In this document: piece by piece, positions 55,464 to 63,606 of the stretch
Layout of the letters: each line of letters begins with the position of its first letter
Numbering within the stretch: position 1 is the first letter of the stretch
Source of the DNA: Salticus scenicus
Lineage: Eukaryota; Arthropoda; Arachnida; Araneae; Salticidae
Direction of reading: 5' to 3'
NCBI GenBank assembly: GCA_963930645.1
Contig: CAWVNO010000530.1
Span: 1-64,000, forward strand
DNA length: 64,000 nucleotides
The notes under the pieces: model-generated
What the model saw: the letters and a program-made list of their open reading frames with translations, nothing else
What the model was told of the DNA's origin: nothing
The model's database searches: none
Translations under genes and position numbers: made by a program

Positions 55464-55678
55464 TAATCTTCTCTATATATAGGATCGCTGACGTGCCACC
55501 TCCTCATTCTATCTAGATCTTTGCCAGCAACGGTCATATCTCTCATCTGTTAAAATTTTCAATTTTTCAACTAGGCATAGTGACTAGACGACCGTTGCTG
55601 GCAAATGTCGAGACACAATGAGGAGGTAGCAAGTCAGCGATCCTATATATAGAGGATATAATCAACCAACCAACTATG

Positions 55679-55680
<2 letters not shown>
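55464..55680. repeat. Inverted CCAGCAACGGTC blocks
   Basis: 55,470-55,545 reads ATATAGGATCGCTGACGTGC, CACCTCCTCATTCTATCT, TTTGCCAGCAACGGTC. 55,580-55,668 is the complement of this. 55,850-55,925 repeats the first orientation. Related blocks lie near 54,100, 59,800 and 61,590. Confidence 0.75.
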
Positions 55681-55727
<47 letters not shown>

Positions 55728-55793
55728 CAAAGAATTTTTTTTTTTTTTTTTTTTTTTTTCAAAGAATTTTTTTTTTTTTTTTTTTTTTCAAAG

Positions 55794-55826
<33 letters not shown>

Positions 55827-55846
55827 CACAGTTGGTTAATTATCTC
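55656..55846. repeat. AACC-A/T-GGTT palindrome 3, compound
   Basis: AATCAACCAACCAACTATG, 14 A, (TA)8, then three long T runs separated by CAAAGAA, then CACAGTTGGTTAATTATC. The apparent phenylalanine-rich frame through it is a homopolymer by-product. Confidence 0.75.
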
Positions 55847-55939
55847 CTCTATATATAGGATCGCTGACTTGCCACCTCCTCATTCTATCTCGATCTTTGC
55901 CAGCAACGGTCATATCTCTCATCTGTTAAAATTTTTAGA

Positions 55940-56223
55940 AAATTAGTTTGTCGCTTGAAGCCTTCAAGATGATCCGATAAAATTCTTCTAGAACAAATTG
56001 GCAGGATATTATGTAAACCGTTTCCTCAAAAACAGGACGTGATAAGTTATTTATAGATGCGTCAAGCCTCTCTAATCTATAAAAAGTCATCCTGTCGAGC
56101 CTTATATAGTATTACTGATGTCGTTTCTCAGAACCGCTTATCAGATCTCACGCATCCGCTTGCCAGAGTATAAATACGAGCCTCTCGCCTCAGCTTATTC
56201 ATTCTGAGCCTCTGTTTTTCAAA
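55940..56223 (+). promoter_or_regulatory. Promoter region of the VP-repeat gene
   Basis: GATAAAATTCTTCTAG (55,976) and GGCAGGATATTATGTAAACC (55,998) match the divergent control region at 50.95 kb. AGTATAAATACGAGC has its TATA at 56,169; TTCATTCTGAGCC (initiator at 56,199) lies 30 bases later; the ATG is at 56,224. Confidence 0.7.
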
Positions 56224-56964
56224 ATGGAAATGTTTTCTTTCGACTCTCTGACCGACGAGCGATTTGATTATGACTATGCCGTAAAGCCTGGATGGAATGT
56301 CTTGAATACGTCTCGTCTTTCTCTCGAGTTATTATGCAATTATAATCGAGACATGTCCATGCCAACTCCAAAACCAGTTTCCAGACCATCTCCAGTTTTC
56401 AAATCTAAACGCGTTCCAGTTTTCAAATCTAAACTCGTTCCAGTTCCAGTTCCAGTTCCAGCTTCTAAATCTGTTCCAGTTCCAGTTCCAGTTCAAGTTC
56501 AAGTTCAAGTTCCAGTTCCAGTTCCAGTTCCAGCTTCTAAATCTGTTCCAGTTCCAGTTCCAGTTCCAGCTTCTAAATCTGTTCCAGTTCCAGTTCCAGA
56601 TTCTAAATCTGTTCAAGTTCCAGTTCCAGTTCCAGCTTCAAGACCAGTTCCAGCTTCTAAATCTGTTCAAGTTCCAGTTCAAATTTCAATACCCATGTCA
56701 GAGATGATTTATTTTAAAGTACCAAAGCTATTAAGCCCGCTACCAAAATCTCCAGAGTCCAACGTAACAACTTATCGTGCCTGGAAGCCTCCACCGAAGA
56801 TAGATTTCGTGGTACGGCCTAAATTAAAAACTGCTGGCTTTGAAGATCCAAGAATTCGAAGACGGCATGGCATAGTCGTTGTCAAATCGAACGTCAATTT
56901 GAGAGATGGAAAATGCTACAGCCTTATAAATACAGAGGCTAGAAAATACTACAGTTGGGTTTAA
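56224..56964 (+). CDS. VP-repeat protein, 246 residues
   Basis: From ATG 56,224 to TAA. Residues 1-55 are non-repetitive and partly acidic (MFSFDSLTDERFDYDYAV). Residues about 57-160 consist of VPVPVP tracts broken by ASKSVPVP and KSKRVPVF units, encoded by GTTCCA repeats. Residues 161-246 are non-repetitive (KAWKPPPKIDFVV-like, then RDGKCYSLINTEARKYYSWV). No signal peptide or membrane segment. A long (VP)n tract suggests an extended, flexible linker or structural role; this is inference. The frame is preserved through the repeat, arguing for selection on the protein. I do not recognise a family. Confidence 0.72.
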   Translation: MEMFSFDSLTDERFDYDYAVKPGWNVLNTSRLSLELLCNYNRDMSMPTPKPVSRPSPVFKSKRVPVFKSKLVPVPVPVPASKSVPVPVPVQVQVQVPVPVPVPASKSVPVPVPVPASKSVPVPVPDSKSVQVPVPVPASRPVPASKSVQVPVQISIPMSEMIYFKVPKLLSPLPKSPESNVTTYRAWKPPPKIDFVVRPKLKTAGFEDPRIRRRHGIVVVKSNVNLRDGKCYSLINTEARKYYSWV

Positions 56965-56979
56965 ACCCAAACGATTTAT

Positions 56980-57077
56980 AAAAAAATCGGGCCGAACGAA
57001 GTGTCTCATGGCAGATTCCTGTCTTTGACACTTCGTTCGACCCGTTTTTTTTGTAACAATTATATTGCCAATATTGG
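56980..57077 (+). terminator. Gene-end module of the VP-repeat gene
   Basis: 25-bp arms (core CGGGCCGAACGAAGTGTC; second arm 57,027-57,051) with one mismatch; loop TCATGGCAGATTCCTGTCTT. It starts about 16 bases after the stop; CCAATATTGG (57,068-57,077) lies 16 bases beyond. Confidence 0.8.
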
Positions 57078-57359
57078 ATGCGTACCGATTTGTACTTTAA
57101 GATTTTGAATGGATACTTAAGATTTTGAACGGATACATTTATAACTGAAGTCCCTGAGATATAAATTTATATATAAACTATTATCAACCAACTTAAAAAA
57201 ATTTCAAGATTGGCAAAAAAATATTATTTTGAAATCAAAATCTATAAAATCGAAATGATAAACTTTGAAAAATTTTCCAGATTGGTGAAAAATGGCAAAG
57301 TCCCAAAAAAATAGTATGTTGAAAAAATTATAGAAATATAAAATCAACCAAAGACACTT

Positions 57360-57424
57360 TAGCATGAGATATATATAGGTTAGCTAATGTCAATCAACCA
57401 ATCAACCAACCTTGAAAAAAAAAA

Positions 57425-57463
<39 letters not shown>

Positions 57464-57520
57464 CAAGGTTGGTTGATTAGTTGATTGACTCTAGCTAACC
57501 TATATATATATCATGCTAAA
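57360..57520. repeat. AACC-poly(A)/poly(T)-GGTT palindrome 4, long arms
   Basis: About 55-base arms: AGCATGAGATATATATAGGT, TAGCTAATGTCAATCAACC and CAATCAACCAACCTTG; centre 14 A and 35 T; then the near-complement. It precedes the promoter of the next gene. Related flanks occur at 49.5-49.75 kb. Confidence 0.85.
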
Positions 57521-57769
57521 GTATCTACACTATCACTGTCCAGCAATGCTTATTTGTTTCAGCGTCTATAAAAATCTTTACCGCATCCTGTTTCGTAGCA
57601 AATGAGTTATGTAATATCCTGTTTTCGCGTTCAGCGACAATAATTTTATAAATAGCCTTATCTTATCCTGTTTTCGTAGAAAATGAGTTATGCAACATCC
57701 TGCCTTCACTATATAAGCTCTGCCTTTCGATCGAATAGTCATTCTCTCTTCGGAGCTTGAACTGCTAAC
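57521..57769 (+). promoter_or_regulatory. Promoter region of the 472-residue gene
   Basis: GTTATGTAATATCCTG (57,605) and GTTATGCAACATCCTG (57,687) are inverted forms of the GGATATTATGTAA block. CTATATAAGC has its TATA at 57,710; AGTCATTCTCTC (initiator at 57,739) lies 29 bases later; the ATG is at 57,770. Confidence 0.68.
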
Positions 57770-59188
57770 ATGTATAAGCATCAATGCTCTGTGAAGAAAC
57801 TTAAAGCGGCTAACGCTCTTCATAACCTTTTCGGAATGACTGAGCCTTTTCCGAATATTCTTTCGACTTCTGTCAAGAAGCTGAAGAAATATCCTCATTT
57901 CCAAACAATGATCGGAGAAGGCAAAATCCATATGTTCTGCCTACATCTGACACCTGATCATAATATTTCGTTTAAAAAACGTACTCTGACGGACAAGATC
58001 CTGAATACGATTCCAGCACTAGGCAGAGAGGCCCAGACAATCTATCCGCTGAGACCTCAAGACATAAAATGGATCACTGTTATGAACAGATTCAAAAGAC
58101 CCCCCAGCGAAGCCAACAGAACCAACGCTGATATGAGAATTGGTTTCAAGTGCCCCCATAACCAATTTCTGGTGAAAGGTCATTTCACGTTTGGACAGAG
58201 AACCGTTGGGCAAGGATGCGCCCATATTATCCAGACGTTGGACGCACCATTGCTGTTCTATGTGAGACCCCCCAACGAGACACGAGTGAGAGCTGACAGC
58301 AGATATTTCTCAGGGGACAAGCTTCACTTCTACGAGAGGTTCATATTGATTGCTCGCTCAAGCTACAAGATACCTGCTGGCACTACCTATATTTTATTTA
58401 CGACGCAAAAGAATTTCTTCAGTCTACATGTTGTGAAGGAGAGCTTGAAGCTGGGTTTCAAGGTAAAAAATCCGTTGGTAGAAAGAATCACGAAAATAGA
58501 TGGGATGTATGAGGTATCTGTGCCAACACCTATGATACCTCATATGGATGATGATGACGAGCCACCCTCTGAATATATTCAAACAGCTCCAATCTCAGAG
58601 CCAGAATCATCCCAAGAGCCAGAACCATCCCAAAAGCCAGAACCAGTAACCGATTTGCCAGAAATCTATTTGCCGACGAACCCTCCTGTTGTGTTGGACA
58701 AAACAATAACCGTGGTCACTACAAATTATGCAGAACAATATAACTCTCAAATCTGGAAAGTATTGACAGATCCCCTTAAAAACAACTTCGTACGCACCTA
58801 CGGGCCTGATCTACCTGGAATGGATATGAGAACTGCATCGGTAAAACGTAAGGCCGAAAAGAATCCCAAGCGTTTAAAGAAACGTAAGCTCACCTTCAAG
58901 GACGCTGCAACAAATACAGAGCCTGAAACTAGAGAACCAGAGCCTGCACCTATTGCAAATCCAGAGCCTGCACCTATTGAACATTCAATACCTTTTGTTG
59001 AAAATCCAGGGTTTCATAGTGAATGGCCTATTCAAAGCCCAGCGGTGCCTGAAGATCTTAATAATATAGTATGCTCTCCCATGCCAGATCAGCTACTACT
59101 AGACTCTATGATGAAAGATCTCATGACACCTGGCACTCTAGAATATATAATAGATGAGTCCGAACAGCCAAATTACATATCACTCTAA
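57770..59188 (+). CDS. Unrecognised 472-residue protein with basic and PEP-rich C-terminus
   Basis: Residues 1-40 contain two SVKKLK boxes (SVKKLKAANALHNLF; SVKKLKKYPHF). Residues about 45-250 look globular (MFCLHLTPDHNISFKKRTL; FKCPHNQFLVKGHFTFGQRT; YRIP-like SSYKIPAGTTYILFTT). Residues 265-300 and 380-415 are P/E-rich (EPESSQEPEPSQKPEP; EPEPAPIANPEPAPIE). Residues about 357-375 form a strong bipartite-type nuclear localisation stretch (KRKAEKNPKRLKKRKL). No signal peptide. This suggests a nuclear protein with a folded N-terminal part and disordered tail; function unknown. Longest gene in the virus-like segment. Confidence 0.75.
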   Translation: MYKHQCSVKKLKAANALHNLFGMTEPFPNILSTSVKKLKKYPHFQTMIGEGKIHMFCLHLTPDHNISFKKRTLTDKILNTIPALGREAQTIYPLRPQDIKWITVMNRFKRPPSEANRTNADMRIGFKCPHNQFLVKGHFTFGQRTVGQGCAHIIQTLDAPLLFYVRPPNETRVRADSRYFSGDKLHFYERFILIARSSYKIPAGTTYILFTTQKNFFSLHVVKESLKLGFKVKNPLVERITKIDGMYEVSVPTPMIPHMDDDDEPPSEYIQTAPISEPESSQEPEPSQKPEPVTDLPEIYLPTNPPVVLDKTITVVTTNYAEQYNSQIWKVLTDPLKNNFVRTYGPDLPGMDMRTASVKRKAEKNPKRLKKRKLTFKDAATNTEPETREPEPAPIANPEPAPIEHSIPFVENPGFHSEWPIQSPAVPEDLNNIVCSPMPDQLLLDSMMKDLMTPGTLEYIIDESEQPNYISL

Positions 59189-59204
59189 AAATATTAAAAA
59201 TTTA

Positions 59205-59318
59205 AAAAATTTGGGTCAAACGAGGCTTCCTCATGTCAGATTTGTCATTATGACTTATCTTGACGATGGAAGCCTCGTTTGACCCATTTTTTTTAAATCT
59301 ATCTCCTACCAATATTGG
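59205..59318 (+). terminator. Gene-end module of the 472-residue gene
   Basis: 19-bp perfect arms (TGGGTCAAACGAGGCTTCC, 59,212-59,230; partner 59,268-59,286) extended by A- and T-runs; 37-base loop with its own stem TGTCATTATGACTTATC. CCAATATTGG (59,309-59,318) is about 15 bases beyond the T run. This is the most diverged member (CAAACGA for CGAACGA). Confidence 0.75.
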
Positions 59319-59696
59319 ATTTGTAAAAAAAATAACTTATAAATTTTATGAGTAGACAAATGAAAATTGTCTAAGCCGTTCAACGGAATCGCTTAAAGCG
59401 GCTTCAGCTATGCCATCCTATCGATTGGACCTGCAAACGGGACAGCCAACATTATCCATAAAAATTTAACCTCGATAAAATTGAAACGGGACAAATGTAG
59501 CTTTTAAATTGAGATGCTGAGCCAGAAAAACTGAACGCGTAGAGATTAGCAGCTCATATTCTAAAAAATTAAACGTAATTATGAAAATAGTATTAACGAG
59601 ATCCAATGGTAGAGATCCAAAAAAACTTTAGTAACCAATCGTTTGGTCATGACAATTGAAAAGCGAATCTTGATGAACGAGGAAAAGATATATATA

Positions 59697-59790
59697 TCAA
59701 CCAACCAACCAACCTTGGGAAAAAAAAAAAAAAAAAAAAAAAAAATATTTTTTTTTTTTTTTTTCAAGGTTGGTTGGTTGGTTGGTTTGA
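59697..59790. repeat. AACC-poly(A)/poly(T)-GGTT palindrome 5
   Basis: TATCAACCAACCAACCAACC then TTGGG, about 27 A, TA, 18 T, CAAGGTTGGTTGGTTGGTTG. Followed by GACTGGCTATATATA and the CAGCAACGGTTGTCTAG block. Confidence 0.83.
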
Positions 59791-60629
59791 CTGGCTATAT
59801 ATAATTATCTATTTGCCACCACACTCTCATTGTCTCTCAACATTTGTCAGCAACGGTTGTCTAGACTCGTAATGACAAATATGATAAATTTGAACCTGTA
59901 TCTGAAACAGGATTCCATCCAATCGTGTCCAAATGCTAGATCTTCCCATTTTAAATGAAACCTGTTAATTTTGATCGTGGCACAGTCGTCGTGTCGATCT
60001 TAAACTTGGTCCATCCAAAAAGCCTTCATGAGTCCCGAAACAGGACAAACTTGAAATCTAACCTTATACTGAACTTGGTAATTTATAAAAATATTTCAAT
60101 AAGTCCATAACCTTTTAGCGTTTCTATTGAATTCAATTTGTCTAGGCTATAGGCGTCTTTCAATTTTGACAGGATCGCTTAAACATGAATCTCGCTTCAG
60201 CTATGCAAGAGGTTATGATAAAATTGAGTCAACTGTATCTGAAACAGGTTTTAATTGTCATGTCCTATCGAAGACATATCGCTTAGCAGGACCCTTGAAA
60301 ACGAAGACATATCGCTTAGCAGGCGTAAAAATTTAAAATTGAAACTGGAGGTCTCGATAAAATTGAAACAAACTAATAAAAACATTGTTGCGTAGAGAGA
60401 ATCCGTAAAATTTAGCAAGAGGTCTCTATAAAATTTAAATTGCTGAGAGTTGTCACGACAAATGTAGCAATGAACGCTGGAAAATTTAAATGTAATTATG
60501 AAAATAGTATTAACCATTCGTTGAGTAGCATGACAAATGAAAATTGAAACGTAATTAGGAAATTAGTATTAACTAAATGGACTACAGATTAAGGAAGGGA
60601 CAAATACATAATTATATATAGCCAATCAA

Positions 60630-60642
60630 GTTTCAAGGTCAC

Positions 60643-60681
<39 letters not shown>

Positions 60682-60722
60682 TTTTTTTTTTTTTTTTTTT
60701 CCAAGGTTGGTTGGTTGGTTTC
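60630..60722. repeat. A/T tract with mismatched flanks
   Basis: CAAGTTTCAAGGTCACATTT, 31 A, 23 T, CCAAGGTTGGTTGGTTGGTT. Left flank matches palindrome 6 while the right flank matches the AACC/GGTT type, as if two palindrome kinds had recombined through the homopolymer. Confidence 0.7.
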
Positions 60723-61457
60723 TTTCAAGTATGTTGGTTAGTTAATATATGTATTATTTTCTAATTTATCAAGATTAGCTTTTCACCTGGCCTTTTTCGC
60801 GTTTTGTCCAAATGTTAAGTTTCAAAAGTCTTGCGTTTCAGCTATGGTCTCGATAGAATGGTGAAACATTATTCAATCCAAATCTTCTCATTTTAAATGA
60901 AACCTGTTAATTTTGATCATGTCTATCTTAAATGTGGATCGCTTGGCAGAGGCCTTCATGAAAATTGAAACCATGACAAAACGTAGCTCTGACCTTAAAT
61001 GGCAATTTGTTACAGCAGATTTTAATCCATAACCCTTTAAAATTTGTCTAAGCTATAGTAGTCTTTCAAATTTGACTGTTCAAAAGAATCGTTTAAACGT
61101 GGATCAGTTATGCAAGAGGCCATGATAAATTTGAGTCACGTTGCCTGTATCTAAAACATGTCAAAACGAATACATATCGCTTTGACATGGCAATTGAAAA
61201 CGGGGCAGGTCAAAATTAAAACCGGAGACCTCGATAAAGTTGAAACAGACTAATCTTAACACTGTTGCGTAGAGAGAATCAGTAAAAATTTGGCAAGAGG
61301 CCTCGATAAAATGCTGAGAGTTGTCAAGAAGACTGTAGCAATGGACGCTGGAAAATTTAAACGTAATTATGAAAATAGTATTAACCATTCGTTTAGCAGT
61401 ATGACAAATGAAACGTATGGACTACAGATTAAGGAAGGGATAAATAAAAAATTATAT

Positions 61458-61513
61458 ATAGCCAATCAAGTTTCAAAGTCACACAAAAAAAAATCTTTGA
61501 AAAAAAAAAAAAA

Positions 61514-61551
<38 letters not shown>

Positions 61552-61582
61552 TATGACCTTGAAAACTTGACTGGCTATATTT
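61458..61582. repeat. Poly(A)/poly(T) palindrome 6, GCCAATCAAG type
   Basis: TATAGCCAATCAAGTTTCAA then AGTCACAC, A run, CTTTGA, 16 A, 31 T, AAGTATGACCTTGAAAACTT and GACTGGCTATA. Arms complementary with a few mismatches; it lacks the AACC arms. Confidence 0.78.
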
Positions 61583-61689
61583 ACTATGGCTAACATGACT
61601 ACACCCTCATTGTGTCTCGACATTTGCCAGCAACAGTTGTCTAGTCACTATGCCTCGTAATGTGTTTTGAGCAAGATGTACATTGACGG

Positions 61690-62000
61690 ACACTAGAGAG
61701 TTAGATTTTTCTATAAAAGCCTATGATCTATTCTGATTTCATGAAAACCTGCAGTATCTTGTCATTTGTCAGACAAAAGTCTATAAAAATCTTGTTTTCA
61801 AAGCCAATATTGTATAAATGACACTATTCCATCCTATTTTAAAGGAAATGGGTTTAGACATCAGGAGCTAGTTTATGCATGACCTTACAGTAGAAGAAAT
61901 AAATTCCACACCCACCCACCCTAATAGATATACTATATATATACTATATATATAGACTACAGCGCCATCTACAATGAATTTGATTGGCTAAAGAAATATA
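61690..62000. repeat. Inverted-repeat arm, partner at 54,530-54,840
   Basis: Complement of the 54.5-kb arm with small indels; contains CAGCGCCATCTACAATGAAT and ATACTATATATATACTATAT. It is flanked outside by the CTTTAGAAGCCAACTGAGAA tandem (62,000-62,065). Confidence 0.8.
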
Positions 62001-62084
62001 ACTTTAGAAGCCAACTGAGAAATATAGCTTTAGCAGCCAACTGAGAAATATAACTTTAGAAACCAACTTCATCAACCAACCATC

Positions 62085-62125
62085 ATATCAACCAACCAAC
62101 CTTGAAAAAAAAAAAAAAAAAAAAA

Positions 62126-62164
<39 letters not shown>

Positions 62165-62185
62165 GTTGGTTGGTTGGTTGATATA
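62085..62185. repeat. AACC-poly(A)/poly(T)-GGTT palindrome 7
   Basis: ATATCAACCAACCAACCTTG, 25 A, 33 T, ACAGTTGGTTGGTTGGTTGA then TATATA. Arms complementary except for the central TTG/ACAG pair. Confidence 0.83.
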
Positions 62186-63001
62186 TATTTGTTTCCTCGT
62201 TCATCACTTTTCATTTATTAAGATTAGCTTTTCAATTTCATCCTGGCCTTTTCATGTTTTTACCCAAATGCTAAGTTTCAAAAGTCTCGATAAACTTGAA
62301 ACAGGTGTGTCTTCTCATTTTAAATGAAACAGGTGTGTCTTCTCATCTTAAATGAAACATGTCTATCTTAAATGTGGATCGCTTTGCCATCCAAGAGGCC
62401 TTCATGAAAATTAAAACCGGCTGGGTGTATCTATGACAAAACGTAGCAATTAGATGTTTGAAATCTGACTGAGTCCATAACCTTCTACAGTTTCCCTTTA
62501 AAATTTGTCTAAGCTATAGTAGTCTGTTCAAAAGTATCGTTTAAACGTGGATCAGCTATGCAAGAGGTCATGATAAAACTGAGTCCTGTATCTGAAACAG
62601 GTCAAAACGAAGACCTGGCAATTGAAAACGGGGCATCGCTTAGCAGGCAAAATTTAAACGAGCTGGGCTATAAACGTAACCATTGAATTGTAAATGCTGG
62701 GCCATGCTTAGCAGTAGCAGCCCATATTGTAAAAATAATATTTACGAGATACAATGGCAAAGCGTAGAAAGACAAATGGAAAGCTTAAAAAGTCCGTGCC
62801 AGTCTATAGCATCATTTTAAATGTTAATATTGAGCCATCCAAGAGGCCTTGATAGAAATCGGCTGGCCGTTGTCTGAAACACGACAAATCAATATGTACG
62901 CTTGAAATCTGAAAGACGTAGAGAGTAGCAGCCTATATTGTAAAAATTTAAAATTATAAACTTCAAAAGTGGATATATGTAGGAAGTGTGTTAAGTTCTA
63001 A

Positions 63002-63047
63002 AGTCACGTGACCACACCCACTCTTGAAATAAACCAACCAACCAACC

Positions 63048-63117
<70 letters not shown>

Positions 63118-63167
63118 CAAGGTTGGTTGGTTGGTTCATTTCAAGAGTGGGTGTGGTCACGTGACTC
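63002..63167. repeat. AACC-poly(A)/poly(T)-GGTT palindrome 8, longest arms
   Basis: Arms include GTCACGTGACCACACCCACT, CTTGAAAT and AACCAACCAACCAACC, then about 29 A and 37 T, then the complement ending GTGGTCACGTGAC. CACGTG sits at both outer ends. Total arm length exceeds 45 bases. Confidence 0.87.
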
Positions 63168-63606
63168 GGATCAAAAAGTGATATAACAGAGATTGATTTC
63201 GGAGCTAAAAAGAAGAACCCAAATTGTCTCCCCAACTGGCTGAACCCAGATTAGGTATTTTTTAGCTTGAAATCTTAGCTGATCTGAGTTTGGTCGTTAG
63301 TAAAAAATATCAGCGGATTTTTCTAAGGCCCAAATGAAATTCTTTCAAACTAAATCTGGCAGACTAGAATTTTATTAAGAAATACATACTCATAAAGATA
63401 ATCCCTCCCATCATCCCCGAGATCTCTTTAAGAAGATACCGTACAACGTAAAGTCAGATCCGTCTCGGTACCACGTCTGGACTCGTCCGACGTTCAGATC
63501 AAATGAATATCGTTAGCCCGCTTAGAGAGAGATTTGGCATAGTGCCAAGTTTTTACTGAGTCGATACACGGGAATGAGTCGATACTGTGTCGCATGACAA
63601 TACCGC
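63168..63606. other. Spacer after the last gene, no hairpin module
   Basis: Less AT-rich than other spacers. It lacks the GGGYCGAACGA hairpin and CCAATATTGG on the side downstream of the 63,607 stop. TCGATAC repeats (GAGTCGATAC twice near 63,560-63,590). No gene found. Confidence 0.45.

Larger units (their letters stand above)
59560..62960. repeat. Diverged long direct repeats between genes
   Basis: Related segments start near 59,340, 60,120, 61,030 and 62,480. Each has TAAAATTGAAAC-type blocks, CTGTATCTGAAACAGG, a CATATCGCTTAGCAGG variant, GCTGGAAAATTTAAA, CGTAATTATGAAAATAGTA and TTAACCATTCGTT. Each is followed by an A/T palindrome or tract. No conserved ORF survives across copies; frames on the minus strand are by-products. 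The layout resembles homologous-region arrays of large DNA viruses. Confidence 0.65.

Noticed and set aside
55676..55858. Open frame rich in phenylalanine and lysine
   Set aside because: It is a translation of A and T homopolymers in a palindrome, with no conserved content. Similar frames at 53,813-54,040, 61,290-61,623 and 62,963-63,235 were rejected for the same reason.
56332..56616. Minus-strand frame rich in N and W
   Set aside because: Shadow of the GTTCCA repeat in the VP gene.
50185..59318. Bacterial contamination, because the hairpins look like intrinsic terminators
   Set aside because: No ribosome-binding sites or operons; arthropod-type TATA and initiator spacing; poly(A)/(T) and transposon context are eukaryotic.
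60251..61388. Two similar minus-strand frames of 75-88 codons
   Set aside because: They arise because the DNA repeat is duplicated; they open at GTG/TTG-like starts, frames diverge beyond the repeat, and no promoter or hairpin module accompanies them.
49601..63167. Telomere-like or CRISPR-like arrays from AACC/GGTT repeats
   Set aside because: Repeats are short arms of palindromes, not (TTAGG)n tracts, and there are no spacers or cas genes.
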